From Prorocentrum cordatum (lineage: Eukaryota; Sar; Dinophyceae; Prorocentrales; Prorocentraceae), in assembly GCA_963575745.1 (NCBI GenBank), contig CAUYUJ010017988.1, positions 138,059-202,058 on the forward strand: a stretch of DNA of 64,000 nucleotides. The letters run 5' to 3'. Below, piece by piece: positions 10,430 to 21,668 of the stretch. How positions within the stretch are numbered: position 1 is the first letter of the stretch; every line of letters begins with the position of its first letter. The notes below the pieces were generated by a model. That model saw nothing but the letters and a program-made list of their open reading frames with translations. It searched no databases and was not told the origin of the DNA. The position numbers and the translations under genes were made by a program.

Positions 10430-12090
10430 GAAGTTCAGCGCTGCAACTCACAGTGGCATTTAGCTGCCACACATAAGAGCTTTCGGATACCGATGCGCCT
10501 CTGAGACGGAGGTCACCCCCTGTCTCTGCAGCGCAGTGCTCTTGCGGTAACAGGCGAGAGTAAAACGGGCAACTCGCACTGCTCCGAAGGAACCGAAACA
10601 TGTGGTTGTATAGCAATGCAGCGACGGCGATTCGTTTGTCAGTACTCGCGAGATGGTGGCATCAAGAGAGGTGGAGCGCAATAATGGCGGCGCTGGTGTA
10701 GGTTGAGCTGAATGATGTTACTGAAGAATCGAACACACTCGCCTTGCACGGTGGCGCCTCATCAATTGGACAATTATGCTGCGAGTCTCGCGGTGCCATG
10801 GAATTTGTTTCTGTCGCGCTGTACATTTGATGAATGGGGCCCGTGTGTGGTGAAATGCGGCATGGGTGCGTCGTTACGCGTCTCCGTCGGGGCGTTGCTG
10901 GGACTGTCTGCGCGGTGCGGAAGCTTGCACAGCTCCTCATAGACGGTCGCAGACGATACGGTGGGCCTTCAAGCGGCACGACACTGCCATCTAAGTGCTG
11001 GACAGGAGCAGTGTTGTTGCCTCTGTTACGTATACGCTGGACGACTCCGAACATGAAAGAACGTCGAGAAGACCTATCTCAGGACCTCGCTCGCCAGGTG
11101 CCTGAACAACTGCAGCGCTAGCACGGAATACGAAAACAGAGAACGTGAGGCTCGTGAGGTGCGTGAAATGCTCCACCCGGCTGTTCTAGAAATTACGAGT
11201 CAAGGCGGTCGGCGCAAAGGTGGCGCACGCAACACGAGACCCTCTGAAGCGACGAACATGAGCGGCAATGAGGACGGGATGCGCGAGGTGATGCCTAGGA
11301 GGGCCCTCCGCAAGGCCGCGGCGACCGCAGCACGTCCACGTCAAGACCACCGGCATGCACAGCGACATGGCGTCGCAGCGCATGCCGGTGGGCATGCCCC
11401 GTCGAGGTCGCTCCTCCGAACGCGCGCGTCGGCCGCTCTGCTCTTCCGAGAGAGGGGGGGCGGGCGGAGGAGGAGGAGGTGGAGGTGGAGGAGAGGAGGA
11501 AGAGGACCCCGTCGCCCAGCCTCCTGTAGGGCGACGAGATCTACGCATAGCCACAGCGCCCTCGCCACGCTCTCCTGGCCTGCCCGGGAGGGCGTATACA
11601 CAGCCCCTGGGTTCGGGGTGAGCTTGGCCAGGGAGCGCTGGACGTGTACAGGTTTCGTCGCCCGACCTCGCTGCCTGGCGCTCCGCAGCGGAGAGCCGTG
11701 GGCGGGCAGGGCCCCCGCCCGCCCCGCGACACCGCCGGCCAGGGCGTGCAGCGGCGGAGCCCTCCCGCCCAACCTGCCGCAGCCCGTGCTGTGGTTCCCC
11801 GGGCAGGGGCAGCTCCCGAGGGGTCAGAACCAGTAACGTCAGGTCGGGCACGTCCTCCTACAGGCGGGTTTCGGATGAAAGAGTCAAAAGGCTCCAAAAA
11901 TATCCCAAAAGACAAACAGACAGAAAAAAAGAAACTCCGAAATCGTCCCCCGACTATTCTTTCACTATTTTTGTTACATTCCTAGAGGGACACGCCCGAC
12001 TTAACAATAACGTGCCCTTCGCTCTTCTGGGATTCTGCCGCTGTCGCTCCTGCGCTGAGCGTCAAGGACGGCCATGGAGGCCCCCAGGAT
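10430..12090. other. Non-tandem DNA, no gene identified
   Basis: 10,430-11,430 has moderate GC content and no obvious repeats, and might hide short exons, but no frame was convincing. The best plus-strand patch, ending with MKERREDLSQDLARQVPEQL near 11,120, is short. 11,455-11,505 is a GGA microsatellite. 11,510-11,980 is GC-rich with overlapping open frames. Confidence 0.35.
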
Positions 12091-12096
12091 CGACCG

Positions 12097-12859
12097 CAGT
12101 CGGCTCTGATTAGCGGGTCGGCCCTGCCAAACAAAGGGTGCCCTTGTGTCCTGTGCCTCGCGGCCCCTGCCTCTCGCGCCCCTGCGGCGACGTGGCCCTC
12201 GGAAGGGTCCTGCGCCCTCTCGCGCGTCCTGCCCCGGGCAGGTCCGACGGCACACGGCACCAGGTGGCCCCGCGGGCGCTGGAGGCTGGCCCCAGAGCTG
12301 CCCCCCCGAAGGGCCCGCAGGGCGCGCGGCAGGCGGGCGGGAGCAGCCCGGAGCGGGCCGCGCACCGGGAGGAAGAGGAGGAGGAGAGGGGGGGAGGGGG
12401 AAATCAAGGGCAAGGGAGGAGGGAGGAAGAGGAAGAAGAGGAGGAGGAGGAGGAGGAGAAGGAGGAGGAGGGAGGGAGGCGGAGGAGGAGGGAGGAGGAG
12501 GAGGAGGAGGAGGGAGGAGGAGAGGAGGAGGAGGAGGAGGAGGAGGAGGAGGAGGAGGAGGAGAGGAGGAGGGAGGGAGGGAGGGAGGGAGGGAGGAGGG
12601 AGGAAAGGGGAGAGGCGGGAGGGGGTGTGCAGAAGAAGAGCAAGCGCCATGAACATGGACTCTTGGCGCTCCGCGCGGACACGCGCGGAGCGCCAGGAGG
12701 AGGAGAAAGAAGGAAGAGGGAGGGAGGGGGGAAGTACAGTCGGACTTGACTGGGCAGGACACACATCGCCATGGGGATGCGAGAGGCAGGGGTCGCGAGG
12801 CACAGGACACAAGGGTACCCTTGATTTGGCAGGGCCGACCCACTAATCAGAGCCGACTG
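12097..12859. mobile_element. Inverted-repeat element with GGA core
   Basis: The outer ends are complementary: CAGTCGGCTCTGATTAG at 12,097-12,113 is repeated in inverse at 12,843-12,859. Homology continues inward for about 90 bases on each side through GGGTCGGCCCTGCCAAA, AAGGGTNCCCTTGTGTCC and TGTGCCTCGCGRCCCCTGCC. The core from 12,360 to 12,620 is a GGA/GAGGA microsatellite. A shorter nested inverted pair starts at about 12,734 (TACAGTCGGACTTGACTGG). No transposase and no clear target-site duplication. Non-autonomous MITE or introner-like. A diverged relative sits at 29,069-29,345. Confidence 0.75.
12665..12694. repeat. Perfect GC hairpin, copy 1
   Basis: GGCGCTCCGCGCG (12,665-12,677) and its complement CGCGCGGAGCGCC (12,682-12,694) with a 4-base loop, preceded by CATGAACATGGACTCTT. 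Confidence 0.9.
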
Positions 12860-12895
12860 TAGAAGAAGAACAAAAACGCCATAAGTTTGAACTTT

Positions 12896-12953
12896 TGGCG
12901 CTCCGCGCGGATGTCTTGGATCTGCGGAGCCAAGAAGTCCGCGCGGAGCGCCA
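12896..12953. repeat. Perfect GC hairpin, copy 2
   Basis: TGGCGCTCCGCGCGGA (12,896-12,911) and its exact complement (12,938-12,953); inner CTTGG/CCAAG extends the stem. The lead-in (AGAAGAAGAACAAAAACGCCATAAG) parallels that of copy 1, so the two are duplicated fold-back units. Confidence 0.9.
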
Positions 12954-13116
12954 GAGGTTTGTATTCATTGCGCTCTCTCTTTTCTCGAGGCTGGCGCTGG
13001 GGAAGATGGAAGAGGGAAGGATGGAGGAGGAAGGAGGGGAGGAGGGGGGAGGGTGCAGAAGGGAGGGGGGGAAGGAAGAGGGACTGGAGATGGGAGAGCG
13101 CGAGCTCCTGGGCCGC

Positions 13117-13510
13117 AGGTCGGATATGGTCACGCCGAAATTCGCCGAGGGCATCGACAGCTGGTAAATGCCCCAGCTGTCAGATCCGGCATCCTCCATC
13201 TGGTTGAAGCGAGCTGTCTCATAGGCCCCATCTACGGCGACGCCAGACTGCGTGTAGGTCCAGATCCTCCACTCGGTCAGCTGAGTCAACACATAGTAAG
13301 GAGCGTTGGTCACCTTCACACTGAAACCATAAGGGGTGGTCGCCAACAGGCGGCCTGTCGTCTTGATCTTCGCGCGGTTGTACGTCAGCTCGCCAGATGC
13401 AGCCAGCGAGCCCAGGCAGTTGATCACGTCGCCAGTGGGCAAAGGTGTAGTTCCTTTACCCTCAGGGATGTAATAGGACTCGGGGAGGTGCGACGCGGAG
13501 CAGTACTGGC
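13117..13510 (-). CDS. Exon 3 of cysteine-rich secreted/surface protein
   Basis: The exon starts after ATTAAG at 13,511 with GCCAGTACTGC and reads QYCSASHLPESYYIPEGKG, then DVINCLGSLAASGELTYNRA, TPYGFSVKVTNAPYYVLTQL and GIYQLSMPSANFGVTI. About 130 residues, Tyr/Ser/Thr-rich with a WRIWTYTQSG patch, consistent with an extracellular domain. Its first codons continue exon 2 in frame across a shared GGCCAGTAC, which is the main evidence that the two belong to one gene. The 3' boundary is uncertain: a GC donor at 13,116 (after TCCGACCT) or a GT donor near 13,133. After it the frame degenerates into the GGA microsatellite. No named domain recognised. Confidence 0.68.
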
Positions 13511-13779
13511 CTTAATGGGCCTCAGAAACGGCAGGGCCTTTTTTTGGCCGTGTCCAACATCTCTCTCGAACATGCAGACGTTAAAACATTGTAGCCAGCG
13601 TGGACAACAACAGTGCCTTGTAGCATACGACGTGGTACAATATATGTGATGCAAGAGAAGTGATGCAATTCGCCACCGTGCAGATGGAAACGGAGTGGGC
13701 ATACCCTCAGATCCCTTGCCTAGTCCTGTAAGCCTCAATCCTCACTCGTGAAAACCCTCAAAGGGTCAGGGGCCCAAAT

Positions 13780-14380
13780 TGCCAAATCTCCCGATGCTTG
13801 GCGCGGCTTGGCGCTTGACCTGTTCGGGGCCAGTAAGGCCCCGAGAAGGGCCAAAAGGGCCCTGCCCTAAGAGGCCTTCAAGATGGTCCTGGAAGGCTTC
13901 GAGACGCCTAAAGATCGCTCCAAGACGCCCGAGATGGCCCCAAGACGGTCCAAGAGGCCCCCAGGGCGCCAAGGTCCCAAAAAGGCCAAAAGCATTGATG
14001 TGCCTTTGGTGTTTGAAAGCTCTTGGTCTTCTCGCCTTTTCGGTGTTCTGGCGCTCCAAGAGAGCCCAAGACGCCCCCAAGACCTCCCCAACACGGCCCA
14101 CAAAGTTGCTAAGACGGCCCCAAAACGGCCCAACAGGGCCCCAAGACGGCCTGAGAGGCGCCCAAGACGGCCCAAGAGGGCCCCGAGGCGGTCCCAGGAG
14201 GGGTCCAAGAGGGGGACCACGAACAGAAAAGCCCCCATGAGGTCCCAAGAGGTCCCAAAGAACCCCTGAACACTCCCCACGAGGCCCCCAAAAGGAAACC
14301 CACAAGGACTCCAATCGGCACCCAGGAAGCCCTGGAGGGGCCTCCCGCGACATCCCAGCGAAAACTTAGAAGACTTATGA
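13780..14380. repeat. GGCC-CAAGA minisatellite tract
   Basis: Imperfect 14-15-base words such as CAAGACGGCCC and CAAGAGGGCCCC, plus-strand orientation, inside intron 2. Confidence 0.75.
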
Positions 14381-14479
14381 CCAACAGCTCAAGAACAGAA
14401 GCGGGAGGGGCCGAAGGCTATTAGGTGTGTGTATGTATAAGTACAAATACATATGTACTAACATACATGCATACACATA

Positions 14480-15000
14480 TACATTATGTTACATTACATT
14501 GCGTTAGCGTACAATACATTGCATGGCATTACAACACATGACATTACATCACATTACATTACATTCCATCACACTGTATTACAATGCATAATATCACATT
14601 ACATTACACTACATTACACTACATTACATTACATTACACTACATTACATTACATTGCATCGCCTTACATTACACTGCATTACATTACATTGCATTACATT
14701 ACATCAAATTACATTGCATTACATTACATTACAATACAATACATTACTTTATAGTACAATACAATACAATACAATACATTACAATACGTTACATTAGATG
14801 ACATTACATTACATCGCAATACATTACATTACATTACATTACAGTATATTTCCTCACATTACATTACATCACATTACATTACATGACATTAGCTTGCATA
14901 CACTGCATTACATTACAGTACATTGCATGACAGCGCGTTACTTTACAATCAATGGCAAGACGTTGCATGACAGAACATAACATAACATAACATAACGTAA
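14480..15000. repeat. (ACATT)n pentanucleotide array
   Basis: About 500 bases of TTACA/ACATT repeats with ACACT, GCATT and ACAAT variants, followed by ATGCATACA-type AT-rich DNA to about 15,150. Confidence 0.93.
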
Positions 15001-15149
15001 CGTTAAATGTATGCAAGCATACACATGCATACATATTTGCATGAATGCATACATATAGACATGCATAGATGCATACATACGCACGTACATGCGTACATAC
15101 ATGCATCCATATAAACATGCATGCACATATGCATGCAAATTGTGCAAGC

Positions 15150-18100
15150 GAACCGGTGCAACATACGTGGTGCAGTATATGTGGTGTGCGATGTGCGGTG
15201 CAGTATATGTGTTCGCAGTATACATGGTGCGGCACGTGCATATATACCTACACACATATATAGACACGCATACATATATATACACACATTTAAGTGCACG
15301 CATACACAGTTGAACATATGTGTACAAATATCTGCAAATACTAAACTGTATGTGGTGCAAGCTACGTTGTGAAATACGTGTGAACGAACATACTCATCTA
15401 CGCTGCAAAAAGTATATGGCGCGGTGCAAGCTATGCGGTGCAATCTATGTGATCCAATATGACGGGTGTGAGATACGCAGGGCCATCTATGTGGTGACGT
15501 TTGTCCGCAATGGATTATCAAATCCACTGCTCGCACAACCATCCCACCCGTCCAACCGCAACATGGTTTGCAAAACCTGTGCAATGGCGATGATTGCTTA
15601 GCGCTGGCTGGCGAATCCCTGCGGGCGCGCTAGCGCGCGCAAGCTGGCGCGCTGAGCAGCCAGCTACTCTGGCGCGACGAACGCGGCCGCGGTGGAGCTG
15701 ACCGATGGAGATTCCCCAGCACGTCCTGAACACGCCGCTGGTACGCGGGCACTTCAGCGCGAGTCTATTGATTCGGGCTGAAAGTACCATGGCGACGTCG
15801 ACAACAGCTGACACGATGATGATAGTACGGATGCGGATGACGACGACGACATTGACGACGGCACGGGCAATGACGGCGCCGATGTTGATCACGCCGATGA
15901 CGATGATAGTGTGTTAGCGTAGGCGATGATGGTTCCAAAGAAAATTCCGACATGCGCGCGCAGCCCCGACGGGCACCAGTGACCGATCTTGCATTATTCA
16001 ACAGCGATCGTGCCCCGCCACTGCGCGTGTAACGGCGATCGCGCCCCGCCACATGATTTCGGCACGCACGCGGGGGAGGCCCGCTTGGTCGCATCGGATG
16101 GGAAACGATGGGAGCCGGCGGTTTGTTACATATTCCAAAGAGCGCGCACGCTTTTGGAGGAAAACACATGCTGTACAACATAGGGGTGTGTAGATGTTCT
16201 CGGGACATTATATTTCACATCCCTGGTAAACTTAAGGTTGTCGGGCCATTTCGGCATGCGCGCACGACGACGCGGGCGCACGCATTCCGCCCCGTCTGTC
16301 GTAAACGATTCTTGGCAACTGACAAGTACTGATCGATGAATTTGCGCGTATAGTACTATTTGACCGGGAGGAAGGGGGGTGGAGGGGGCGACAACCAGAC
16401 TCCGTGAGACGATATGGATTCTTCACAATTAGGATGAACAGATGTGTAGAACTGTTGACGAAATCGTTACGGAAGAGTGGCCCGTTAACCCCGGGCGGGT
16501 GGTAGATCCGACTTCCACTTTAAGGAAAAATACAGTAAACGTGGTGCCCGCGATGCGGCACATTGCATGTGGCGCAGTTCACTTCGCAGAACTTGAAAAC
16601 GTCAACTCCACTGCTCGCGCAATGATCCCACCCATTCAACCAAAATTTTATGTGTCGAACCCATGCGGCGACGATTCCAATGACTGTTTGGCACTGGATG
16701 GCGGATCGCTGCGGCCGCGCAAACGCACGCAAGCTCGCGCGCTGAGCGGCCAACGAGTCTGACGCGACCAGTACGGCCGCGGCAGCGGTGACCACTGGGG
16801 CCTCCCCAGCACGTCTCGCAAACCGCGCTGACGCGCGGGCACTTCAGTGCGAATCGGTGACTCGGGCGGGCACCGTATCATGCCGATGTCGACAACAGCA
16901 GACATTGTAAGGATAGTAATGGTGCTGGTGACGATGGCGACACTGACGACGGCAAGGTCAATGACGGCGCCGATGCTGATCACGCTGATGCCGATGATGG
17001 TGTCCTCTCGTCTGCGATGGGGCGTGCAAAATATGTCGACATGCGCGCGCGAGTCATTCACGTTTGGCAGCATGTGATGGACACGTTGAAGCACGCAGGG
17101 TTGTGTTACGTTTTCGCAAAAACGCGAACGCATGTTTTTATTGAAAAGCCTTGCTGCGAAACAATTGCGTTCTATATCTATGTTTCTTGGACCCTCGGTA
17201 TTGAAAGCCTTACGGAACCTACAACTGCCGAAGGATTCTGGCACGCGCGCGCGACGACGCGCGCGCGTGCGCTTCGGCGGTTTTTTGGGGCAAAGGATCG
17301 TTGGAAACTGATGATTCGTGGCAAACAGGACCACGCGCATAGAATTTCTTCCAGACGAAGGGGGGTCGATGAGGGCCTTGCTGGGATGGCACGAGTACAT
17401 ATCTAGGAAGAACAATCCAATCAATATCAATACAAAAAACGGGTCGTCAACTGTAAGGGGGACGTAGATCCGAACACTCTGTAAGAAGGGGAATATACAT
17501 ATGGGGTAGGATATGTGGTGCAATAAATTGCTGTTCGCGGTGAGTTGTAAACTCCGCCGCTCGAGGAACCACCCACCCGCCCGCATTTTGGTTTGCAAAA
17601 CCATGCGGCGGCGATTGCGATGGGTCCTTGACATTGGTTGGTGCATCTCTGCGGCAGCGCTAATCCGCGCATGCTCGCGCGCGCAGCGGCCAGCTAGCTT
17701 GGCGCGACCGACGCGGCCGCGGTGGCGCTGCCCGCTGGGCACATCCCAGCGGGCACTTCAGTGCGAGTCGGCGACTTGGGCGAACGCGGAATCATGGCAC
17801 CGTCGACAACAGTATACACGATGATGTAAGTAGCGGTGCTGGCGACGATGATGTCAGCGGCGACGGCACGGCCAGTGACGGTGCCGATGCTGATCACGCC
17901 GGCAAAGATGACGTCGCCCTCGCGTAGGCGATGAAAGCATTGGAAGGAGTTCGACGCGCGCGCGCGGCCGACACGCGAGAGCGGCCCGCATGGTCTTCTT
18001 TGACGCGGATCTTGCCTCACCAGCGCGCGCGCAAGGAGGACATTCGAATGATTTCGACACGCGGCGCGACTGGCTCGTTTGGAGACAATATGGTTGTTCT

Positions 18101-18790
18101 GATAGGTCGCAAGAGCGTGAGTGCCGTTTTTTGAAAACTGGCGTTTGCTAAACCATGTATGTTTTATGCTCCCTTTGACATTAGATTCTAAATCCCTTAC
18201 GAAACGGACGGTTGTCGGATAAATTCGGCACACGCGCACGACGACGCGCGCGCGCGCACTCCGTCCCATATGTTGCAAAGGATTCTCGCGACAGCACGCG
18301 CGAAAGGGCGTTCACATGATTTCGGCACGCGCGCGCGAAACCCGTTTGGTCGCAGCTGCTGGAAATGTTGAAAAACGCCTGGTTTGTTTCGACAATCATC
18401 GCGAGAGCGCGCGCGAGCTTTCTTTGAAAATACGTGTTGCGAAACCATGGCGTGTTAATAAGATGTTGTGCCACTCGATGTTCAGATTCTTGCGAAACCG
18501 AATGTTTCTGAACAGTTTCGGCATGCGCGCGCGACAACACGCGAAAACGGCTGATTTTATATAAAAGAATACGCGCGCATAGTTGATTTTGCAGAGGACG
18601 GCGGGGGGGAGCCGATACCAGCCCCCCTGGGATGGTGCGAAATCAGTTGGGGTGGACGATGGGGCAGAATCATATGTAAATCGCACTATCATTTAGGATG
18701 GACGATTGGGGCAGAATCATATGTAAAAACGAATATCCCGGGGGGGAGAGCCCAGCCTCTTTAAGAAAGGAGCAAACACATATAACTGTA
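15150..18790. repeat. Three tandem copies of a 0.9-1.1-kb dispersed unit
   Basis: Anchor words CCCACCC...CAACATGGTTTGCAAA-like sequence at 15,541, 16,626 and 17,566 mark three copies. Each carries, in order, GTGGTGCAAT repeats, the anchor, a CGCGCTGAGCNGCCAGCTA block, a GACGACGATGATGA-type tract, a GC hairpin (GCGCGCGCGACGACGCGCGC at about 17,245, relatives at 16,256, 18,235 and 18,520) and a G-rich end closing with TAGAAAGGA-like sequence. Two more copies are at 30.29-33.17 kb. Coding is not supported, although minus-strand patches are shared between copies. Confidence 0.7.
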
Positions 18791-18829
18791 TATATATATA
18801 TGTACACACATACAGGACATGAATAATAT

Positions 18830-21070
18830 CCCTCTTCCTACATTTATACAAGCAAAGGAATGGGAAAACCCCCCCATCCCCCCCACAAAAAAAAGAGGCC
18901 CCCAGGATCCGGGGTTTCCGGGCCCCCAGGATACCCTTGCCAAGTCCCCCGGCTCGTCCCGGAGATCCCAGGGCGCTTGGCCAGGTCTCGCCAGCAGACG
19001 CCGGGCGATCAGAGCGGCGATCAGACAGGCCGACGAGAGACCCAAGACAGCAAAAGAGCGCTCCAAGGAGGACCCTGGTGGCCTCCCGAGGCCGCCTAGA
19101 CGGCCCAGGAGGCCCTCAACAGGACCCCCGGAAAGCAAAAATCCGCTAATTCCCTTGAGGGAACGTGCATTTTCAGCAAATTCGCTGTTCGGGCTTGAGC
19201 AGCGTCCAAAACAACAAACAAGGCCCCTAGCATCGCCCAAAGACGGCCCAAAAGACTCCCAAGAGAGCCTCTAGACGGCCTGGATGGTCCCAAGACTGCC
19301 CAAGAAGCCCCAAACGAACCAAAAAGAGGCCCAACAGCCCCTCACAAGGCCCCCAAGAGAAGCCCAACAAGGCCATGAGAGGCCCCCAAAGGGCCATGGG
19401 AGGCCACCAGGAGGGACCACGTAGACCCCGCAAGACCCATCAGAGGGCCCAAGCTCCCCATCACGGCCCAGAATGGCCCCAAGACGGCTCGAGACGGCCC
19501 CAAGCCGGCCCACCAGGGCGTCAACAAGGCCCACGCGGCGCATTCAACCAAAATGACCCGAATCCCGAGTTCGCAACCGCATTTCCCTGAAATCTGTGGC
19601 GAACCGGGGATTCGGCGCATTCCCCAAGAATTGCTTACTTTCGCGTGCCCCGCTGCGACCCGCTGCAACATGACATCCTCGGCTTGGCATTGCGTTGTAA
19701 TTTGCGGCATTGCTTGACATTGCGTCGTATTGCTTGGCATTCATTCGCGTGGCTTGCCATTCCTTCGCTTTGCGCACCGGAGCACCTGAGCCACGAGCGG
19801 GCCAATGTGCGGGCCTACGAAAGCCTTTCATCGTCATTCATTGCCAGACATTTCTGCAAGCATGCACATACACATGAAACCGTAGCCGCTGGTTTCTGGA
19901 CAGCGCTCCGGCTTAGAGCCGTCTCGAGCCGTCTTGGGGCCACCTTGGGCCGTGATAGGGAGCTTGGGCCCTCTAGGGGTCTTGCGGGGGCTACGTGGGC
20001 CATCCTGGTGGCTTTTTGGAGGCCTCCCATGGCCTTCTTGGGCTTCTTGGGGGCCTCGTGAAGGCTTGTTGGGTATCTTCTTGGCTCATTTGAAGTTTCC
20101 TTGGGCAGCCTTGGAGCCGTCCAGGCCGTCTAGAGGCCCCCTTGGGGGTCTCGTGCGCCGTCTTTGGGCGATACTGGAGCATTTCTTGGCTGTTTCTGAC
20201 GCTGTTAAGACCCGACCAGCGAATGTGTTGAAAACGACGTTTCCTTGAGGGCCTCCTGCGACGTCTTGGGGGCCTCTGGAGGCTATCTGAGTCCTTCTTG
20301 GAGCACTCTTGTGCTGTCTTGGGTCTCTCGGGCCTCATGTTGGCTCATTTGGGGCTTCCTTTGGCAGTCTTGGGGCCATACAGGCCGTCTAAAGGCCCTC
20401 GTGGGGGTCCCTTGGGCCCTGTTAAGGGCCTCCTGGGCCGTCTTGGAGGCCTCTGGAGGCCATCTGGGTTCTTCTGGGAGCGCTCTTGTGCTGTCTTGGG
20501 TCTCTCTTCGGTCTCTCTGATCACCGCTCTGATCGCTCGGGGGCATTGTGAAGGCCTGTTGGGCCTCTTTTTGGCTCAGTTGGGGCTGCCTTGGGCAGTC
20601 TTGAGGCCGTCCAGGCCGTCTATGGGCTCTCTTAGGGGATCTCTTGGGCCGCTTTGGGGCGATACTGGAGGCCTTCTTGGCTGTTTTTGACGCTGTTAAG
20701 ACCCGAACAGCGATAATGTTGTAAAAGCACGTTTTCCTAAGGGAATGACATGATGTTTGCTTTCTGTGAGTCCTGTTGAGGGCCTCCTGGGCCGTCTTGG
20801 GGGCCTCTGGAGGCCATCTGGGTCCCTCTTGGAGCGCTCTTGGGCCGTCGTGGGTTTCTATTCGGCCTCTCTGATCACCGCTCTAATCGCTTGGGCCTGC
20901 TGGCAGGACCCTGGCTAAACGCCCCAGGAGGTCCGGGACGAGCTGGGGAACCTTCGGCAAGGATGTCCAGGGGGCCTGGAAACCACCGATGCTGGGGGCC
21001 CAGTTTTGGGGGGGGGGGGGAGGCGGTTTTCCTACCCCCGTGGCTGGAAAAAAAATAAGAAGAGGAATAC
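18830..21070. mobile_element. 2.2-kb long inverted-repeat element in intron 2
   Basis: The left arm (about 18,860-19,120) reappears in inverse at about 20,780-21,040. Shared blocks include CCCCCAGGAT/CCCCCAGCAT, CCAGCTCGTCCCGGA-like, GCCAGCAGRCC, GAGCGCTCCAAG and GGCCCTCAACAGGAC. Between the arms are minisatellites in opposite orientations (CAAGACGGCCC before 19,540; GGGCCGTCTTGG after 19,900) around a non-repetitive centre. The whole behaves as a giant foldback. No transposase frame found. Confidence 0.65.
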
Positions 21071-21625
21071 GGTGCAATATATTACAATCGACTGCATTCG
21101 ATTGCAGCGCACTGGGGGGGCGCAACGGGGCGGCGGCGGCGGGCGGCGACGAGGCGGCAGCGGCAACCACAGGCGCGGCGGCCGACGCACAGGCCCAGAC
21201 GCAGCGGCGGCGGATGGCGGCGACGGGCGGCCGCGGCGAAAACAAGTCCGGCGACCAGCACCCAGGCGCAGCGAAATGCTTAAGAAATCATGGGTTAAGA
21301 AATTCATAGTCTCAGAATCTGAATCAAAAAAACACAGCTTCTGTTGAAATCTGGGGATTTACATTGAAGCATTAAGAATAATCGAGACTCTGGCCGAAAA
21401 CTTAAGTTTTCTTAAACATCGCCTAGGGTGCAGGCCCAGCTCCTTTCGGGCGAAAAATCAAAGAGCCCTCCAAGTATTGGCTTGGGAAAAAAAACTCCCC
21501 GAGCATAAAGAGCAACGGCTAGGGGATTGGGACCGAGCCGAGACTGGGAGAGGGAGCGGCGACGGAACCGAGAAAAAAAAGCGCGCCAGAACTAACACGA
21601 AAACTGCACTGCTGAACTAGAAAAT
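21070..21625. other. Intron DNA, GGCGGC-rich then unassigned
   Basis: 21,120-21,240 is a GGCGGCGACGAGGCGGC repeat also seen at 33,360-33,500. 21,260-21,625 has no recognisable feature. Lies just inside the donor end of intron 2. Confidence 0.45.
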
Positions 21626-21668
21626 CATAAACATCCCTGTCGTTTCCAGTGCCCACTAAGGTACTGGC

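Larger units (their letters stand above)
13511..21668 (-). other. Intron 2 of the cysteine-rich gene, about 8.2 kb
   Basis: Proposed intron with a GC donor (TTCG|GCCAGT at 21,668) and AG acceptor (ATTAAG|GCC at 13,511). The nine bases GGCCAGTAC occur at both ends (21,661-21,669 and 13,503-13,511), so the splice can slide within the repeat without changing the protein. It contains a minisatellite, an ACATT array, three dispersed repeat units and a 2.2-kb inverted-repeat element, and may be the product of several nested insertions. Confidence 0.6.

Noticed and set aside
20060-20620. Relict spliced-leader sequence (TTTTTGGCTCAGTTGGGG words)
   Set aside because: Resembles part of the dinoflagellate leader, but it repeats as a component of the local GGCC minisatellite and lacks the rest of the leader and an adjoining cDNA-like region.
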